Shown here piece by piece: positions 8,032-15,859 of a stretch of 64,000 bases of DNA. Source of the DNA: Syntrophales bacterium (GTDB lineage Bacteria; Desulfobacterota; Syntrophia; Syntrophales; UBA2210); contig JALOBE010000008.1 of the NCBI GenBank assembly GCA_023228425.1, positions 1 to 64,000 of the forward strand, in the 5' to 3' direction. Within the stretch, counting starts at the first letter, position 1; each line of letters opens with the position of its first letter. A model generated the notes under the pieces. It did not search any database and was not told where the DNA came from. It saw only the letters and a program-made list of their open reading frames with translations. A program made the translations under genes and the position numbers.

Positions 8032-8212
8032 AGACGTCAGAGAGTTAAGTGTTGAGGAGCTGCAGCAGAGGGAGAAGCGCCTGGAGGAAGACCTTTTCAG
8101 GTTGCGCTTCCGCAACACGGCGGGCCAGCTTGAATCATCGGCATCGCTGGGGAAGACCCGCAGGAATATCGCCCTGATAAAGACAATTCTCAGGGAAAAG
8201 GGGGTACAATAG
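8021..8212 (+). CDS. rpmC: 50S ribosomal protein L29
   Basis: A 63-residue, largely helical protein beginning MKSKDVRELSVEELQQ, the usual L29 opening, with LFRLRFRNTAGQLES and RRNIALIKTILRE. L29 lies next to L23 at the exit tunnel. The start lies inside the last codons of rplP, and rpsQ begins 5 bases after the stop, so translation is probably coupled. Confidence 0.95.
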   Translation: MKSKDVRELSVEELQQREKRLEEDLFRLRFRNTAGQLESSASLGKTRRNIALIKTILREKGVQ

Positions 8213-8217
8213 CAGGA

Positions 8218-8475
8218 ATGGATCAGCGCAAGCCACGGAAAACCCTTCAGGGAATCGTCGTCAGCGACAAAATGGACAAGACAGTTGTCGTACGGACAGA
8301 GCGGCTGGTAAAGTTCCCGAAGTTTCACAAGTACATAAAACGACACGTCACATATAAGGCCCACGACGAAGAAAACAGCTGCGGTATCGGAGATCGTGTG
8401 CTGATTGCTGAGTCCAGGCCTCTGAGCAAGGAAAAAAGATGGCGGGTCAGGCAGATCATTGAGAAGGCCAGGTAG
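8218..8475 (+). CDS. rpsQ: 30S ribosomal protein S17
   Basis: An 85-residue OB-fold protein with LQGIVVSDKMDKTVVVRTER and CGIGDRVLIAESRPLSKEKRWRV, standard for S17, a primary binder of the 16S 5' domain. The start ATG at 8218 follows the rpmC stop by 5 bases. Confidence 0.96.
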   Translation: MDQRKPRKTLQGIVVSDKMDKTVVVRTERLVKFPKFHKYIKRHVTYKAHDEENSCGIGDRVLIAESRPLSKEKRWRVRQIIEKAR

Positions 8476-8502
8476 AATGCTGCAAGGTATGAGGTGGTCC
8501 TT

Positions 8503-8871
8503 ATGATACAGATGCAGACATCCTTGAATGTGGCGGACAACTCCGGTGCCAAACGGGTGAGTTGCATTAAGGTTCTCGGCGGGTCGAAAAGACGGTACGC
8601 CCGGGTTGGTGACGTCATAATCGTTTCCGTGAAAGAGGCGATGCCCCACGGGAAAGTGAAAAAGGGAGATGTCATGAAGGCCGTGGTGGTGAGAACAACG
8701 AAAGAAACGAGCCGTGACGACGGAACCAGTTTGCGGTTCGACGATAATGCCGCTGTTCTTATAAACGATAATATGGAGCCCGTGGGAACAAGAATATTCG
8801 GACCCGTGGCCCGGGAGTTACGGGCCAGGCAGTTCATGAAAATAGTTTCACTGGCGCCTGAAGCGCTCTAA
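8503..8871 (+). CDS. rplN: 50S ribosomal protein L14
   Basis: A 122-residue protein beginning MIQMQTSLNVADNSGAKR; ATG 8503 gives the family length and is spaced well from GAGGTGG, while an upstream in-frame GTG (8494) lies within that ribosome-binding site. RIFGPVARELRARQFMKIVSLAPE is the conserved end. L14 lies at the subunit interface and is the docking site of the silencing factor RsfS. Confidence 0.97.
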   Translation: MIQMQTSLNVADNSGAKRVSCIKVLGGSKRRYARVGDVIIVSVKEAMPHGKVKKGDVMKAVVVRTTKETSRDDGTSLRFDDNAAVLINDNMEPVGTRIFGPVARELRARQFMKIVSLAPEAL

Positions 8872-8910
8872 CCGTGAACATCAGGGAAAGCAGATAGCGG
8901 GAAGAAGCCC

Positions 8911-9222
8911 ATGCATGTAAAAAAAGGTGACACTGTAAAAATCCTCGCGGGCAAGGAAAAGGGAAAGACCGGAAAGATTCTTTCCATTCTTCAGGATAAG
9001 GGAAGAGTCGTGGTGGAGAAGGTAAACTTCGTAAAAAAACACCAGCGTCCCGACGGAAAAGGTAAAGGCGGGATCCTCCAGAAAGAAGGTTCGATCCATC
9101 TTTCAAACGTCATGGTCCTCTGCGGAAAATGTGAGAAGGGGATCCGCGTGGGGTACAGGAAACTTGAAGACGGCAAGAAAGTACGTGTCTGCAGGAAGTG
9201 CGGCGAGGTACTTGACGCATAG
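8911..9222 (+). CDS. rplX: 50S ribosomal protein L24, cysteine-containing form
   Basis: A 103-residue protein with the KOW motif near the start (GDTVKILAGKEKGKTGKIL) and VEKVNFVKKHQRP. The C-terminal part has CGKC and CRKCGE, a four-cysteine zinc-ribbon-like pair found in a subset of bacterial L24 proteins. L24 is an early assembly initiator that binds the 23S 5' region. rplE follows after 15 bases. Confidence 0.96.
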   Translation: MHVKKGDTVKILAGKEKGKTGKILSILQDKGRVVVEKVNFVKKHQRPDGKGKGGILQKEGSIHLSNVMVLCGKCEKGIRVGYRKLEDGKKVRVCRKCGEVLDA

Positions 9223-9237
9223 TCAAAGGACAGGTCA

Positions 9238-9777
9238 ATGGCGAGACTGAAAGAATACTACAGAAGCGAGGTCCTTCCCGCTCTGACAAAGAAATTCGGC
9301 TACAGGAACAGAATGGAAGTTCCCCGGCTCGAGAAGATCGTTCTGAACATGGGGCTGGGGGAGGCCATACAGAACGTGAAGATCCTTGACGGCGCGGTGG
9401 CTGAACTCGCCATGATCAGCGGTCAGAAACCGGTTATCACAAAGGCGAAGAAATCGATTGCCACCTTCAAACTGAGAAAGGGCATGTCCATCGGGTGCAT
9501 GGTGACTCTCAGGAGTGACCGGATGTATGAGTTCTTTGACCGCTTTGTCAATGTCGCCATCCCCCGGATCAGGGATTTCAGGGGTATTTCCCCCCGGTCC
9601 TTCGATGGGAGAGGAAACTTCTCGACGGGCGTCAACGAACACTATATTTTCCCCGAAACGGATCTTGACAAGATAGAGAAGGTCCTTGGTCTGAACATCA
9701 CTATTGTTACAACGGCACAGACGGACGATGAGGCGCGGGAGTTGCTTCGACTGATGGGTCTGGCCTTTCGAAACTAG
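9238..9777 (+). CDS. rplE: 50S ribosomal protein L5
   Basis: A 179-residue protein of normal L5 length, with MEVPRLEKIVLNMGLGEA, the VTLRSDRMYEFFDRFVNVA region and DFRGISPRSFDGRGNFSTGV. L5 binds 5S rRNA and contacts the P-site tRNA. rpsN follows after 17 bases. Confidence 0.97.
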   Translation: MARLKEYYRSEVLPALTKKFGYRNRMEVPRLEKIVLNMGLGEAIQNVKILDGAVAELAMISGQKPVITKAKKSIATFKLRKGMSIGCMVTLRSDRMYEFFDRFVNVAIPRIRDFRGISPRSFDGRGNFSTGVNEHYIFPETDLDKIEKVLGLNITIVTTAQTDDEARELLRLMGLAFRN

Positions 9778-9794
9778 CTGCTGGAGGAGTGAGC

Positions 9795-9980
9795 GTGGCA
9801 AAAACGTCCTTGATGGTAAAATCGAAAAGGAAACAGAAGTTTTCTGTACGGGAATATAATCGATGTCCCCTCTGCGGAAGAGCGCGCGCCTACTATCGAA
9901 AATTTGACATGTGCCGGATATGCCTGAGAACACGGGCACTCGATGGAGGGATTCCCGGCGTTATCAAGGCGAGTTGGTAA
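9795..9980 (+). CDS. rpsN: 30S ribosomal protein S14, short zinc-binding form
   Basis: A 61-residue protein of the short S14 (rpsZ) type, starting at GTG 9795 (MAKTSLMVKSKRKQKF) with a GGAGGA site 6 bases upstream; the GTG at 9789 is rejected because it lies inside that site. The zinc ligands form a CPLC...CRIC pair, and the end GGIPGVIKASW is typical. S14 completes the 30S head near S3 and S10. Confidence 0.96.
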   Translation: MAKTSLMVKSKRKQKFSVREYNRCPLCGRARAYYRKFDMCRICLRTRALDGGIPGVIKASW

Positions 9981-9992
9981 GGGGTATGAACT

Positions 9993-10397
9993 ATGGCCAT
10001 AACTGATCCGATTGCTGACATGCTCACCAGAATAAGAAACGCGAACCGGAACAAGGTCAAAAGCGTCGATGTCCTTCTTTCAAAAATGAACACCGAGATC
10101 GCGAAGGTGCTGAAAAGAACCGGCTACATAAACGGATATGATGTGAAGAAAGAGGCAAGGACAGGGCATAATATGCTGAGAATATATCTGAAATATTCCC
10201 AATCCAAGGAAACGGTCATTCGGGATCTGCAGAGAATCAGCAAGCCAAGCCGCAGAATATACGCTCAAAGCCAGAGTATTCCCCCGGTTCTCAACGGCTA
10301 TGGGGTGGCGATAGTATCCACGTCGAAGGGAGTCATGACCGACAAGGAAGCGCGAGCGCTCAATGTGGGTGGTGAACTGATCTGCGGCGTCTGGTAG
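9993..10397 (+). CDS. rpsH: 30S ribosomal protein S8
   Basis: A 134-residue protein beginning MAITDPIADMLTRIRNANR with the C-terminal VSTSKGVMTDKEARALNVGGELICGVW, both diagnostic for S8. S8 binds the 16S central domain and in enterobacteria also represses the spc operon by binding mRNA near rplE; that control cannot be judged from this sequence. The gap to rplF is 43 bases. Confidence 0.97.
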   Translation: MAITDPIADMLTRIRNANRNKVKSVDVLLSKMNTEIAKVLKRTGYINGYDVKKEARTGHNMLRIYLKYSQSKETVIRDLQRISKPSRRIYAQSQSIPPVLNGYGVAIVSTSKGVMTDKEARALNVGGELICGVW

Positions 10398-10440
10398 GCG
10401 CTGTTCACGTATATATCAGCCGGGATCGGGAGATGTATTC

Positions 10441-10980
10441 ATGTCGAGAATTGGTAAAGAGCCGATAACAGTCCCTGACAATGTCACCGTTGTTATGGAG
10501 GACGGTCTTGTCAGGGTGGATGGGCCGAAGGGGTCACTGACGCGAACGATTCCCGGCGAAGTTGAACTCTCTGTCGACGGATCGACTGTCATGGTGGTCC
10601 GGCGGTCCGATGATCGCCGCGTACGGGCCTATCAGGGACTGGCACGGACGCTGGTGGCGAACATGGTGCAGGGAGTCAGCCGGGGCTACGAAAAGAAACT
10701 TGAAATTGTCGGTGTCGGATACCGGGGAGAAGTCGAAGGAAGCGTATTGAAACTGCTGGTGGGTTTTTCAAAACCCGTTGAATACAAGATTCCCGAGGGC
10801 ATTACGGTTACCGTCGAACGGCAGCTCAACCTGACCATTGGCGGTATCGACAAAGAACTGGTGGGAAAAGTGGCGGCTGAAATACGAGGCATCAAGAAAC
10901 CGGAACCGTACAAGGGGAAAGGAATCCGCTATGCCGGCGAAACGGTGCGCAGGAAAGTTGGAAAATCGGCGGGAAGCTGA
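10441..10980 (+). CDS. rplF: 50S ribosomal protein L6
   Basis: A 179-residue protein beginning MSRIGKEPITVPDNV, with two copies of the L6 fold and the signature PEPYKGKGIRYAGETVRRKVGKS near the end (split at 10891-10970). L6 lies near the GTPase-associated centre. The gene is followed after 30 bases by rplR. Confidence 0.97.
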   Translation: MSRIGKEPITVPDNVTVVMEDGLVRVDGPKGSLTRTIPGEVELSVDGSTVMVVRRSDDRRVRAYQGLARTLVANMVQGVSRGYEKKLEIVGVGYRGEVEGSVLKLLVGFSKPVEYKIPEGITVTVERQLNLTIGGIDKELVGKVAAEIRGIKKPEPYKGKGIRYAGETVRRKVGKSAGS

Positions 10981-11010
10981 TAGCAGGAAACCCACGAGGA
11001 GCGACGAACA

Positions 11011-11379
11011 GTGTCTGCTGAAAAGAAACTCAAAAAAGTAAGAGATCGGCGCACGGTACGCGTGCGCAGCAAGATATCAGGAACGGGGAAGCGTCCGCGT
11101 CTTTCCGTTTTCAGGAGTTCCCGCTATATTTACGTGCAGGCCATCGATGATGATCGGGGCGTCACCATCGCTGAAGCATCGGTACACAGCAGTGAACTGA
11201 AAAACACCTGCAAGACAATGAAAAAAGTCGACGCCGCCCTTGAAGTAGGTCGGCTCATCGCCAGGCGGCTCATGGCCCAGGATATCACCGAGGCCCTCTA
11301 TGACAGGGGTCCCTACCTCTATCACGGGCGGGTGAAGGCTCTTGCGGACGGGGCACGGCGGGAAGGGTTGAAAATCTAG
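11011..11379 (+). CDS. rplR: 50S ribosomal protein L18
   Basis: A 122-residue protein starting at GTG 11011 with an ACGAGGAGCGA site upstream. Blocks RPRLSVFRSSRYIYVQAIDD and DRGPYLYHGRVKALADGARREGLKI match L18, which binds 5S rRNA together with L5. rpsE follows closely. Confidence 0.96.
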   Translation: MSAEKKLKKVRDRRTVRVRSKISGTGKRPRLSVFRSSRYIYVQAIDDDRGVTIAEASVHSSELKNTCKTMKKVDAALEVGRLIARRLMAQDITEALYDRGPYLYHGRVKALADGARREGLKI

Positions 11380-11400
11380 CTGACAGTGGAAAAGAATAAC

Positions 11401-11880
11401 ATGGAAGAGAACGAACTTCTCGACAAGGTAATAGCGATCAAAAGAACGGCAAAAGTAGTCAAGGGCGGCCGGAGATTCAGGTTCAGCGCCGTTATGGTCG
11501 TGGGAGACGGAAACGGATCTGTCGGTATCGGTCTCGGAAAAGCCCAGGAAGTACCGGAGGCTATCCGTAAGGGATCGGAAATGGCGAAGAAAAACATGGT
11601 TCGCGTTGCCGTCAAGGATGGAACGATACCCCATACTGTTATCGGCCACTATGGGTCCGGCAGAGTCCTCCTGAAGCCCGCCGCGAAAGGTACGGGGCTT
11701 ATCGCCGGAGGGGCTGTCCGTGCCGTCCTCGAGGTGGCGGGCATTCACAATATCCTGACAAAGTGCCTCGGATCCCATAACCCCCATAACCTTGTCAAGG
11801 CAACCATGGCGGGCCTCAAGGAATTGAGAGCCCCCGAACATATCGCTTCCTTGAGAAACAAAGAACTGTCGGAATTATAA
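11401..11880 (+). CDS. rpsE: 30S ribosomal protein S5
   Basis: A 159-residue protein if it starts at ATG 11401, or 164 residues from the in-frame GTG 11386; a GGAAAAG stretch before the ATG favours the shorter form. The RNA-binding region VVKGGRRFRFSAVMVVGDGNG (split at 11455-11520) and VGIGLGKAQEVPEAIRK are typical. S5 helps to unwind mRNA at the entrance and maintains decoding accuracy. Confidence 0.96.
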   Translation: MEENELLDKVIAIKRTAKVVKGGRRFRFSAVMVVGDGNGSVGIGLGKAQEVPEAIRKGSEMAKKNMVRVAVKDGTIPHTVIGHYGSGRVLLKPAAKGTGLIAGGAVRAVLEVAGIHNILTKCLGSHNPHNLVKATMAGLKELRAPEHIASLRNKELSEL

Positions 11881-11899
11881 ATGTGTTGAGGTGTCCGTT

Positions 11900-12097
11900 G
11901 TGGCGAAACAACTGAAGGTAAAATTGGTGCGCAGTCCCATTGGACGACCGGGCAAACAGCGAGAGATACTCCGCGGTATGGGTCTCGGAAAGGTGGGGAA
12001 AACGGTATATCTTGAAAATACTCCTGAAATCAACGGGATGATCAGAAAGGTCAGCCATCTTGTTTCAGCCGAGGAATATAGTGGAGACGCGTCATGA
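11900..12097 (+). CDS. rpmD: 50S ribosomal protein L30
   Basis: A 65-residue protein starting at GTG 11900 (MAKQLKVKLVRSPIGRPGKQ); the GTG at 11891 directly adjoins the GAGG site and is less likely. LRGMGLGKVGKTVYLENTPEINGMI is a clear L30 core (split at 11973-12040). The TGA stop overlaps the ATG of rplO. Confidence 0.95.
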   Translation: MAKQLKVKLVRSPIGRPGKQREILRGMGLGKVGKTVYLENTPEINGMIRKVSHLVSAEEYSGDAS

Positions 12098-12534
12098 AGT
12101 TGAATGAATTAAAGCCTCCCCCCGGGGCGAAGAAACGCAGAAAACGCGTCGGTCGTGGTGACGGATCGGGTCGTGGAGGGACTTCCTGCAGAGGAACGAA
12201 GGGTCAGAACGCCCGCTCCGGAGGAAAGGTCAAGCCCGGGTTTGAGGGCGGCCAGATGCCGCTTACGCGTCGTCTTCCGAAACGGGGTTTCAGAAACCCC
12301 TTCCGGCAAGACATCGTCGCCGTCAATGTATTCCGGCTCAATGCTTTTCCCGAAGGATCGGTCGTCGACGCGGAAGCTCTGCTGGCCCGACGCATCATAA
12401 AGCGCACCGGAGACGGCATCAAGGTCCTGGGAAAAGGCGAGATCTCTGTTCCGCTCACAGTGAAAGCGGCGGGCGTATCGAAATCGGCCCGTGAGAAAAT
12501 TGAAGCGTCAGGCGGTACAATAGAGGTCCTGTAA
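12094..12534 (+). CDS. rplO: 50S ribosomal protein L15
   Basis: A 146-residue protein with the glycine/arginine-rich N-terminal extension (RVGRGDGSGRGGTSCRGTKG) that threads into 23S rRNA, and FEGGQMPLTRRLPKRGF. Start ATG 12094 overlaps the rpmD stop by 4 bases. secY begins with TTG only 1 base after the stop. Confidence 0.96.
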   Translation: MKLNELKPPPGAKKRRKRVGRGDGSGRGGTSCRGTKGQNARSGGKVKPGFEGGQMPLTRRLPKRGFRNPFRQDIVAVNVFRLNAFPEGSVVDAEALLARRIIKRTGDGIKVLGKGEISVPLTVKAAGVSKSAREKIEASGGTIEVL

Positions 12535-12535
12535 T

Positions 12536-13843
12536 TTGTTCAGCGGAATCAAAAACATAACAAAAATACCGGAACTGCAGAAGCGGATTCTTTTCACCCT
12601 GGCTCTTCTCGCTGTCTATCGGGTGGGTGCCCACGTTCCGACGCCGGGCATCGATACGATAGCCCTGGCCGCCTTTTTCGAGCAGGCCCGGGGCTCTCTT
12701 CTCGGGCTCTTTGACATGTTTGCCGGCGGCGCCTTGAGGACGCTGTCCGTATTTGCCCTGGGCATCATGCCCTACATCAGCGCTTCGATCATCCTGCAGT
12801 TGCTGACCGTAGCCGTGCCGCACCTGGAAAAACTCAAGAAGGAGGGCGAGGCGGGCCGGAGAAAAATAACACAGTACACCCGGTATGGAACTGTTATCCT
12901 GAGTATCATACAGGGCTTTGGAATATCGGTCGGTCTCGAAAGCATGGCCGGTCCCACGGGGCTTTCCGTCGTCCTCGAACCGGGATGGTCCTTCCGTATC
13001 ATGGGCGTCATTACGTTGACCGCGGGGACCTCCTTCCTTATGTGGCTCGGCGAGACCATAACGGAAAAAGGAATCGGCAACGGGATATCGCTTCTCATTT
13101 TCGCCGGTATTATCGTAACCCTGCCCGCGGCGGTGGTCAATACGACCCGTCTTCTCTGGACGGGAGAACTGGGCATATTTTTTGTCATCGCCCTGTTTGT
13201 GTTCATGCTTGCCGTGGTGGGGTTTATCGTTTTCGTGGAGAGCGGCCAGAGGAGAATTCCCGTTCAGTACGCGAAACGTGTTATAGGGAGAAAAATGTAC
13301 GGCGGCCAGACGACGCATCTGCCCCTCAAGGTCAACACGGCGGGCGTCATTCCGGCCATATTCGCGTCGTCCATCATCATGTTCCCGGCGACGATAGCCA
13401 ACTTTGTCCCCCATCCCTGGATGAACATGGTGGCGAGTTACCTCATGCCGGGACGAATGGTCTTCGAATCGCTCTACGTGGCATTTATTATATTTTTCTG
13501 CTATTTTTACACGGCCGTCACCTTCAACCCTGTTGATGTGGCCGACAACATGAAGAAACACGGCGGTTATATACCGGGGATCAGGCCGGGGAAGAAAACG
13601 GCCGAACACCTGGACTGGATTCTGACGCGGATAACCTTCAGCGGTGCCTTGTACGTATCGGCTGTTTGTGTTCTGCCCAGTATTCTCATAAGCCAGTTCC
13701 ACGTTCCTTTTTATTTTGGCGGCACGGCGTTGCTGATCGTGGTCGGCGTCGCCCTTGACACGGCGGGGCAGATAGAAACGCACCTGCTGACCCGCCAGTA
13801 TGAAGGGTTTATGAAAAAAGGGAAACTGGCCAGACGAAGATAA
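12536..13843 (+). CDS. secY: Preprotein translocase subunit SecY
   Basis: A 435-residue inner-membrane protein with ten predicted hydrophobic helices, the protein-conducting channel of the Sec system. It starts MFSGIKNITKIPELQKR from TTG 12536, with GAGG 9 bases upstream. Diagnostic segments are LFDMFAGGALRTLSVFALGIMPYISASI (around 12712-12795) in the plug/TM2 region, the SGQRRIPVQYAKR cytosolic loop, LPLKVNTAGVIPAIFA and PVDVADNMKKHGGYIPGIRPG. It is followed directly by map; adk, often between the two, is absent. Confidence 0.98.
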   Translation: MFSGIKNITKIPELQKRILFTLALLAVYRVGAHVPTPGIDTIALAAFFEQARGSLLGLFDMFAGGALRTLSVFALGIMPYISASIILQLLTVAVPHLEKLKKEGEAGRRKITQYTRYGTVILSIIQGFGISVGLESMAGPTGLSVVLEPGWSFRIMGVITLTAGTSFLMWLGETITEKGIGNGISLLIFAGIIVTLPAAVVNTTRLLWTGELGIFFVIALFVFMLAVVGFIVFVESGQRRIPVQYAKRVIGRKMYGGQTTHLPLKVNTAGVIPAIFASSIIMFPATIANFVPHPWMNMVASYLMPGRMVFESLYVAFIIFFCYFYTAVTFNPVDVADNMKKHGGYIPGIRPGKKTAEHLDWILTRITFSGALYVSAVCVLPSILISQFHVPFYFGGTALLIVVGVALDTAGQIETHLLTRQYEGFMKKGKLARRR

Positions 13844-13853
13844 GAGAAAAACG

Positions 13854-14603
13854 ATGGTTGTTTTGAAGACTCCCGAAGAAATTGAAACAATGAGGGAGAG
13901 CAACGCCATCGTTGCCGAGGTTCTGGAACTCCTTCGGGAGCTCGTGAGGCCGGGCATTACGACTCTGGAACTCGACAGGCGGGCCGAGGAAGCGGTGCGA
14001 ATCCGGGGAGCCCTGCCGGCCTTCAAGGGATACGGGGGTTTTCCCTTCTCTCTGTGCGCCTCGATTAACGAAGAAGTGGTTCATGGTTTTCCCTCGAAGC
14101 GGATTTTGAAAGAGGGAGATATCGCGAGCCTGGATTTCGGTGTTTACTACGGCGGGTACTACGGAGACGCGGCGGTAACCATACCGATCGGTCAGGTCTC
14201 CCCATCGGCGGAACGCCTGGTGCGTGTGACGCGGGAAGCTCTCGACCTGGCAGTGCAGGAAGCCCGGGTTGGGAACCGGCTTGGAGACATATCGAACGCC
14301 GTCCAGACCCACGTTGAAAAGGCGGGGTTTTCACCCGTTCGGGATTACGTGGGGCACGGCATCGGAAAAGAGCTTCATGAAGATCCGCCGATCCCGAATT
14401 TCGGATCTCCGGGGCGCGGCATCGTTCTCAAGGCCGGGATGGTTTTTGCGATTGAACCCATGATCAACGAAGGAACCCATGAAGTGGTTGTGAAAGAGGA
14501 CGGGTGGACCGTAGTCACCCTTGACGGTAAGCTTTCAGCCCACTTTGAACACACGGTGGCTATTACGGAACAGGGCCCCCGGATTTTAAGCGTGCCTGCC
14601 TGA
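13854..14603 (+). CDS. map: Methionine aminopeptidase, type I
   Basis: A 249-residue cytosolic metalloprotease that removes the initiator methionine from new proteins. All five dinuclear-metal ligands can be placed: D94 and D105 (LDFGVYY, YYGDAAVT), H168 (GHGIG), E201 (AIEPM) and E232 (HFEHT); the substrate-side histidine is H77 (VVHGFP). No N-terminal zinc-finger or linker extension is present, so it is the simple type Ia form. It lies 10 bases after secY and 37 bases before infA, in the usual secY-map-infA order. Confidence 0.97.
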   Translation: MVVLKTPEEIETMRESNAIVAEVLELLRELVRPGITTLELDRRAEEAVRIRGALPAFKGYGGFPFSLCASINEEVVHGFPSKRILKEGDIASLDFGVYYGGYYGDAAVTIPIGQVSPSAERLVRVTREALDLAVQEARVGNRLGDISNAVQTHVEKAGFSPVRDYVGHGIGKELHEDPPIPNFGSPGRGIVLKAGMVFAIEPMINEGTHEVVVKEDGWTVVTLDGKLSAHFEHTVAITEQGPRILSVPA

Positions 14604-14640
14604 AGGATCGGGGCAGGCCGCGGGATGTAACGGGAGTATT

Positions 14641-14859
14641 ATGGCAAAGGAAGAATCCATCGTGGTTGAGGGGACGGTTATCGAACCGTTGCCCAACGCC
14701 ATGTTCCGGGTTGAACTCGAAAACGGACATCGGGTTCTGGCCCACATTTCAGGAAAAATGAGAATGCATTTTATCAGGATTTTACCGGGGGACAAGGTCA
14801 CCATAGAGTTGTCACCCTACGATTTGACTCGAGGACGGATCACCTATCGGTCCAAGTAG
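14641..14859 (+). CDS. infA: Translation initiation factor IF-1
   Basis: A 72-residue OB-fold protein, MAKEESIVVEGTVIEPLPNA, with GHRVLAHISGKMRMHFIRILPGD (split at 14727-14795) and the end DLTRGRITYRSK. IF-1 occupies the A site during initiation. The ATG has a GGGAG site upstream; rpmJ follows after 27 bases. Confidence 0.97.
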   Translation: MAKEESIVVEGTVIEPLPNAMFRVELENGHRVLAHISGKMRMHFIRILPGDKVTIELSPYDLTRGRITYRSK

Positions 14860-14886
14860 TGTCAATGGACGAATGGAGAAGAACAC

Positions 14887-15000
14887 GTGAAAGTACGGGC
14901 ATCGGTCAAGAAGATATGCGACAAGTGCAAGATAGTGAAACGACACGGGGTCGTACGTGTTATATGCGAGAATCCGAAGCATAAGCAACGTCAGGGATAA
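14887..15000 (+). CDS. rpmJ: 50S ribosomal protein L36, zinc-binding form
   Basis: A 37-residue protein starting at GTG 14887: MKVRASVKKICDKCK, then the remainder ends NPKHKQRQG and TAA at 14998-15000. The zinc ligands are the CDKC pair and the later Cys and His in CENPKH. It lies between infA and rpsM as in most bacteria, with a GGAGAAG site upstream. Confidence 0.95.
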   Translation: MKVRASVKKICDKCKIVKRHGVVRVICENPKHKQRQG

Positions 15001-15017
15001 GGAAGGAGAGGTGTTCA

Positions 15018-15392
15018 GTGGCACGAATTGCAGGTGTTGATTTGCCGAGAAACAAGCGTATGGATATCGCTCTTACCTATATCTATGGTATCGGAAAATC
15101 GAAGGCGAAACTGATCCTTGAAGAAGCAGGCGTCGCCTTGGAGACAAACAGCGACAAGCTTGCCGATGACCAGATCGCGGCGATCAGGAGCATCATCGAT
15201 CGGGAGTACCGGGTCGAGGGCGACCTTCGGAGAGACATGACCATGTCTATAAAACGCCTCATGGATATAGGCGCCTACAGGGGTCTTCGTCACAGAAAGG
15301 GACTTCCCGTCAGGGGACAGCGGACAGTGACCAATGCCAGGACCAGGAAGGGACCCCGTCGGGCCATCGGAAGCGCGAAGAGAAAGAAATAA
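15018..15392 (+). CDS. rpsM: 30S ribosomal protein S13
   Basis: A 124-residue protein starting at GTG 15018 (MARIAGVDLPRNKRMDIAL) with an AAGGAGAGG site. GIGKSKAKLIL and the C-terminal RHRKGLPVRGQRTVTNARTRKG (split at 15291-15355) are diagnostic. S13 contacts the P-site tRNA and bridges to the large subunit. Confidence 0.97.
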   Translation: MARIAGVDLPRNKRMDIALTYIYGIGKSKAKLILEEAGVALETNSDKLADDQIAAIRSIIDREYRVEGDLRRDMTMSIKRLMDIGAYRGLRHRKGLPVRGQRTVTNARTRKGPRRAIGSAKRKK

Positions 15393-15410
15393 GGAATATG
15401 GGGAGGCATA

Positions 15411-15803
15411 ATGGCTCGACCAGCACGCAAGGGTACGAAGAAGAAAGAAAAAAAGAACATAACTGAAGGCATCGCTCACATCCACTCGACCTTCAATAAT
15501 ACCATCGTCACCATCACCGATATGAGTGGAAACGCCATCGCGTGGTCCTCCGGCGGTGCCCAGGGGTTCAAGGGGTCCCGGAAGAGCACGCCCTTCGCCG
15601 CCCAGACGACCGCCACGGAAGCAGTCAAGAAGGCGAAGCTTCAGGGACTCAGGAGCGTCCAGGTATTTGTCAAGGGTCCGGGAGCGGGCAGGGAATCCGC
15701 CCTGCGGGCGCTCCAGGCGGCGGGCCTGACGGTAACGCTGATTCGGGACGTGACGCCCATCCCCCATAACGGATGCCGTCCGCCGAAGCGCAGGAGAGTC
15801 TGA
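15411..15803 (+). CDS. rpsK: 30S ribosomal protein S11
   Basis: A 130-residue protein with a lysine-rich start, IAHIHSTFNNTIVTITDMSGN (split at 15472-15535), GFKGSRKSTPFAAQ and the end DVTPIPHNGCRPPKRRRV. S11 lies in the platform with S18 and S21. rpsD begins 56 bases after the stop. Confidence 0.97.
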   Translation: MARPARKGTKKKEKKNITEGIAHIHSTFNNTIVTITDMSGNAIAWSSGGAQGFKGSRKSTPFAAQTTATEAVKKAKLQGLRSVQVFVKGPGAGRESALRALQAAGLTVTLIRDVTPIPHNGCRPPKRRRV

Positions 15804-15859
15804 ATCAGAAAACAGGCAGTCACGGGACATGCAGGGAACGTATTGAACGGAGGAACATT

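Noticed and set aside
12455..14026. 523-codon open frame on the minus strand opposite secY
   Set aside because: It is rich in Arg, His and Gly in the manner of antisense frames of GC-rich genes, overlaps secY, map and rplO completely, and has no recognisable domain.
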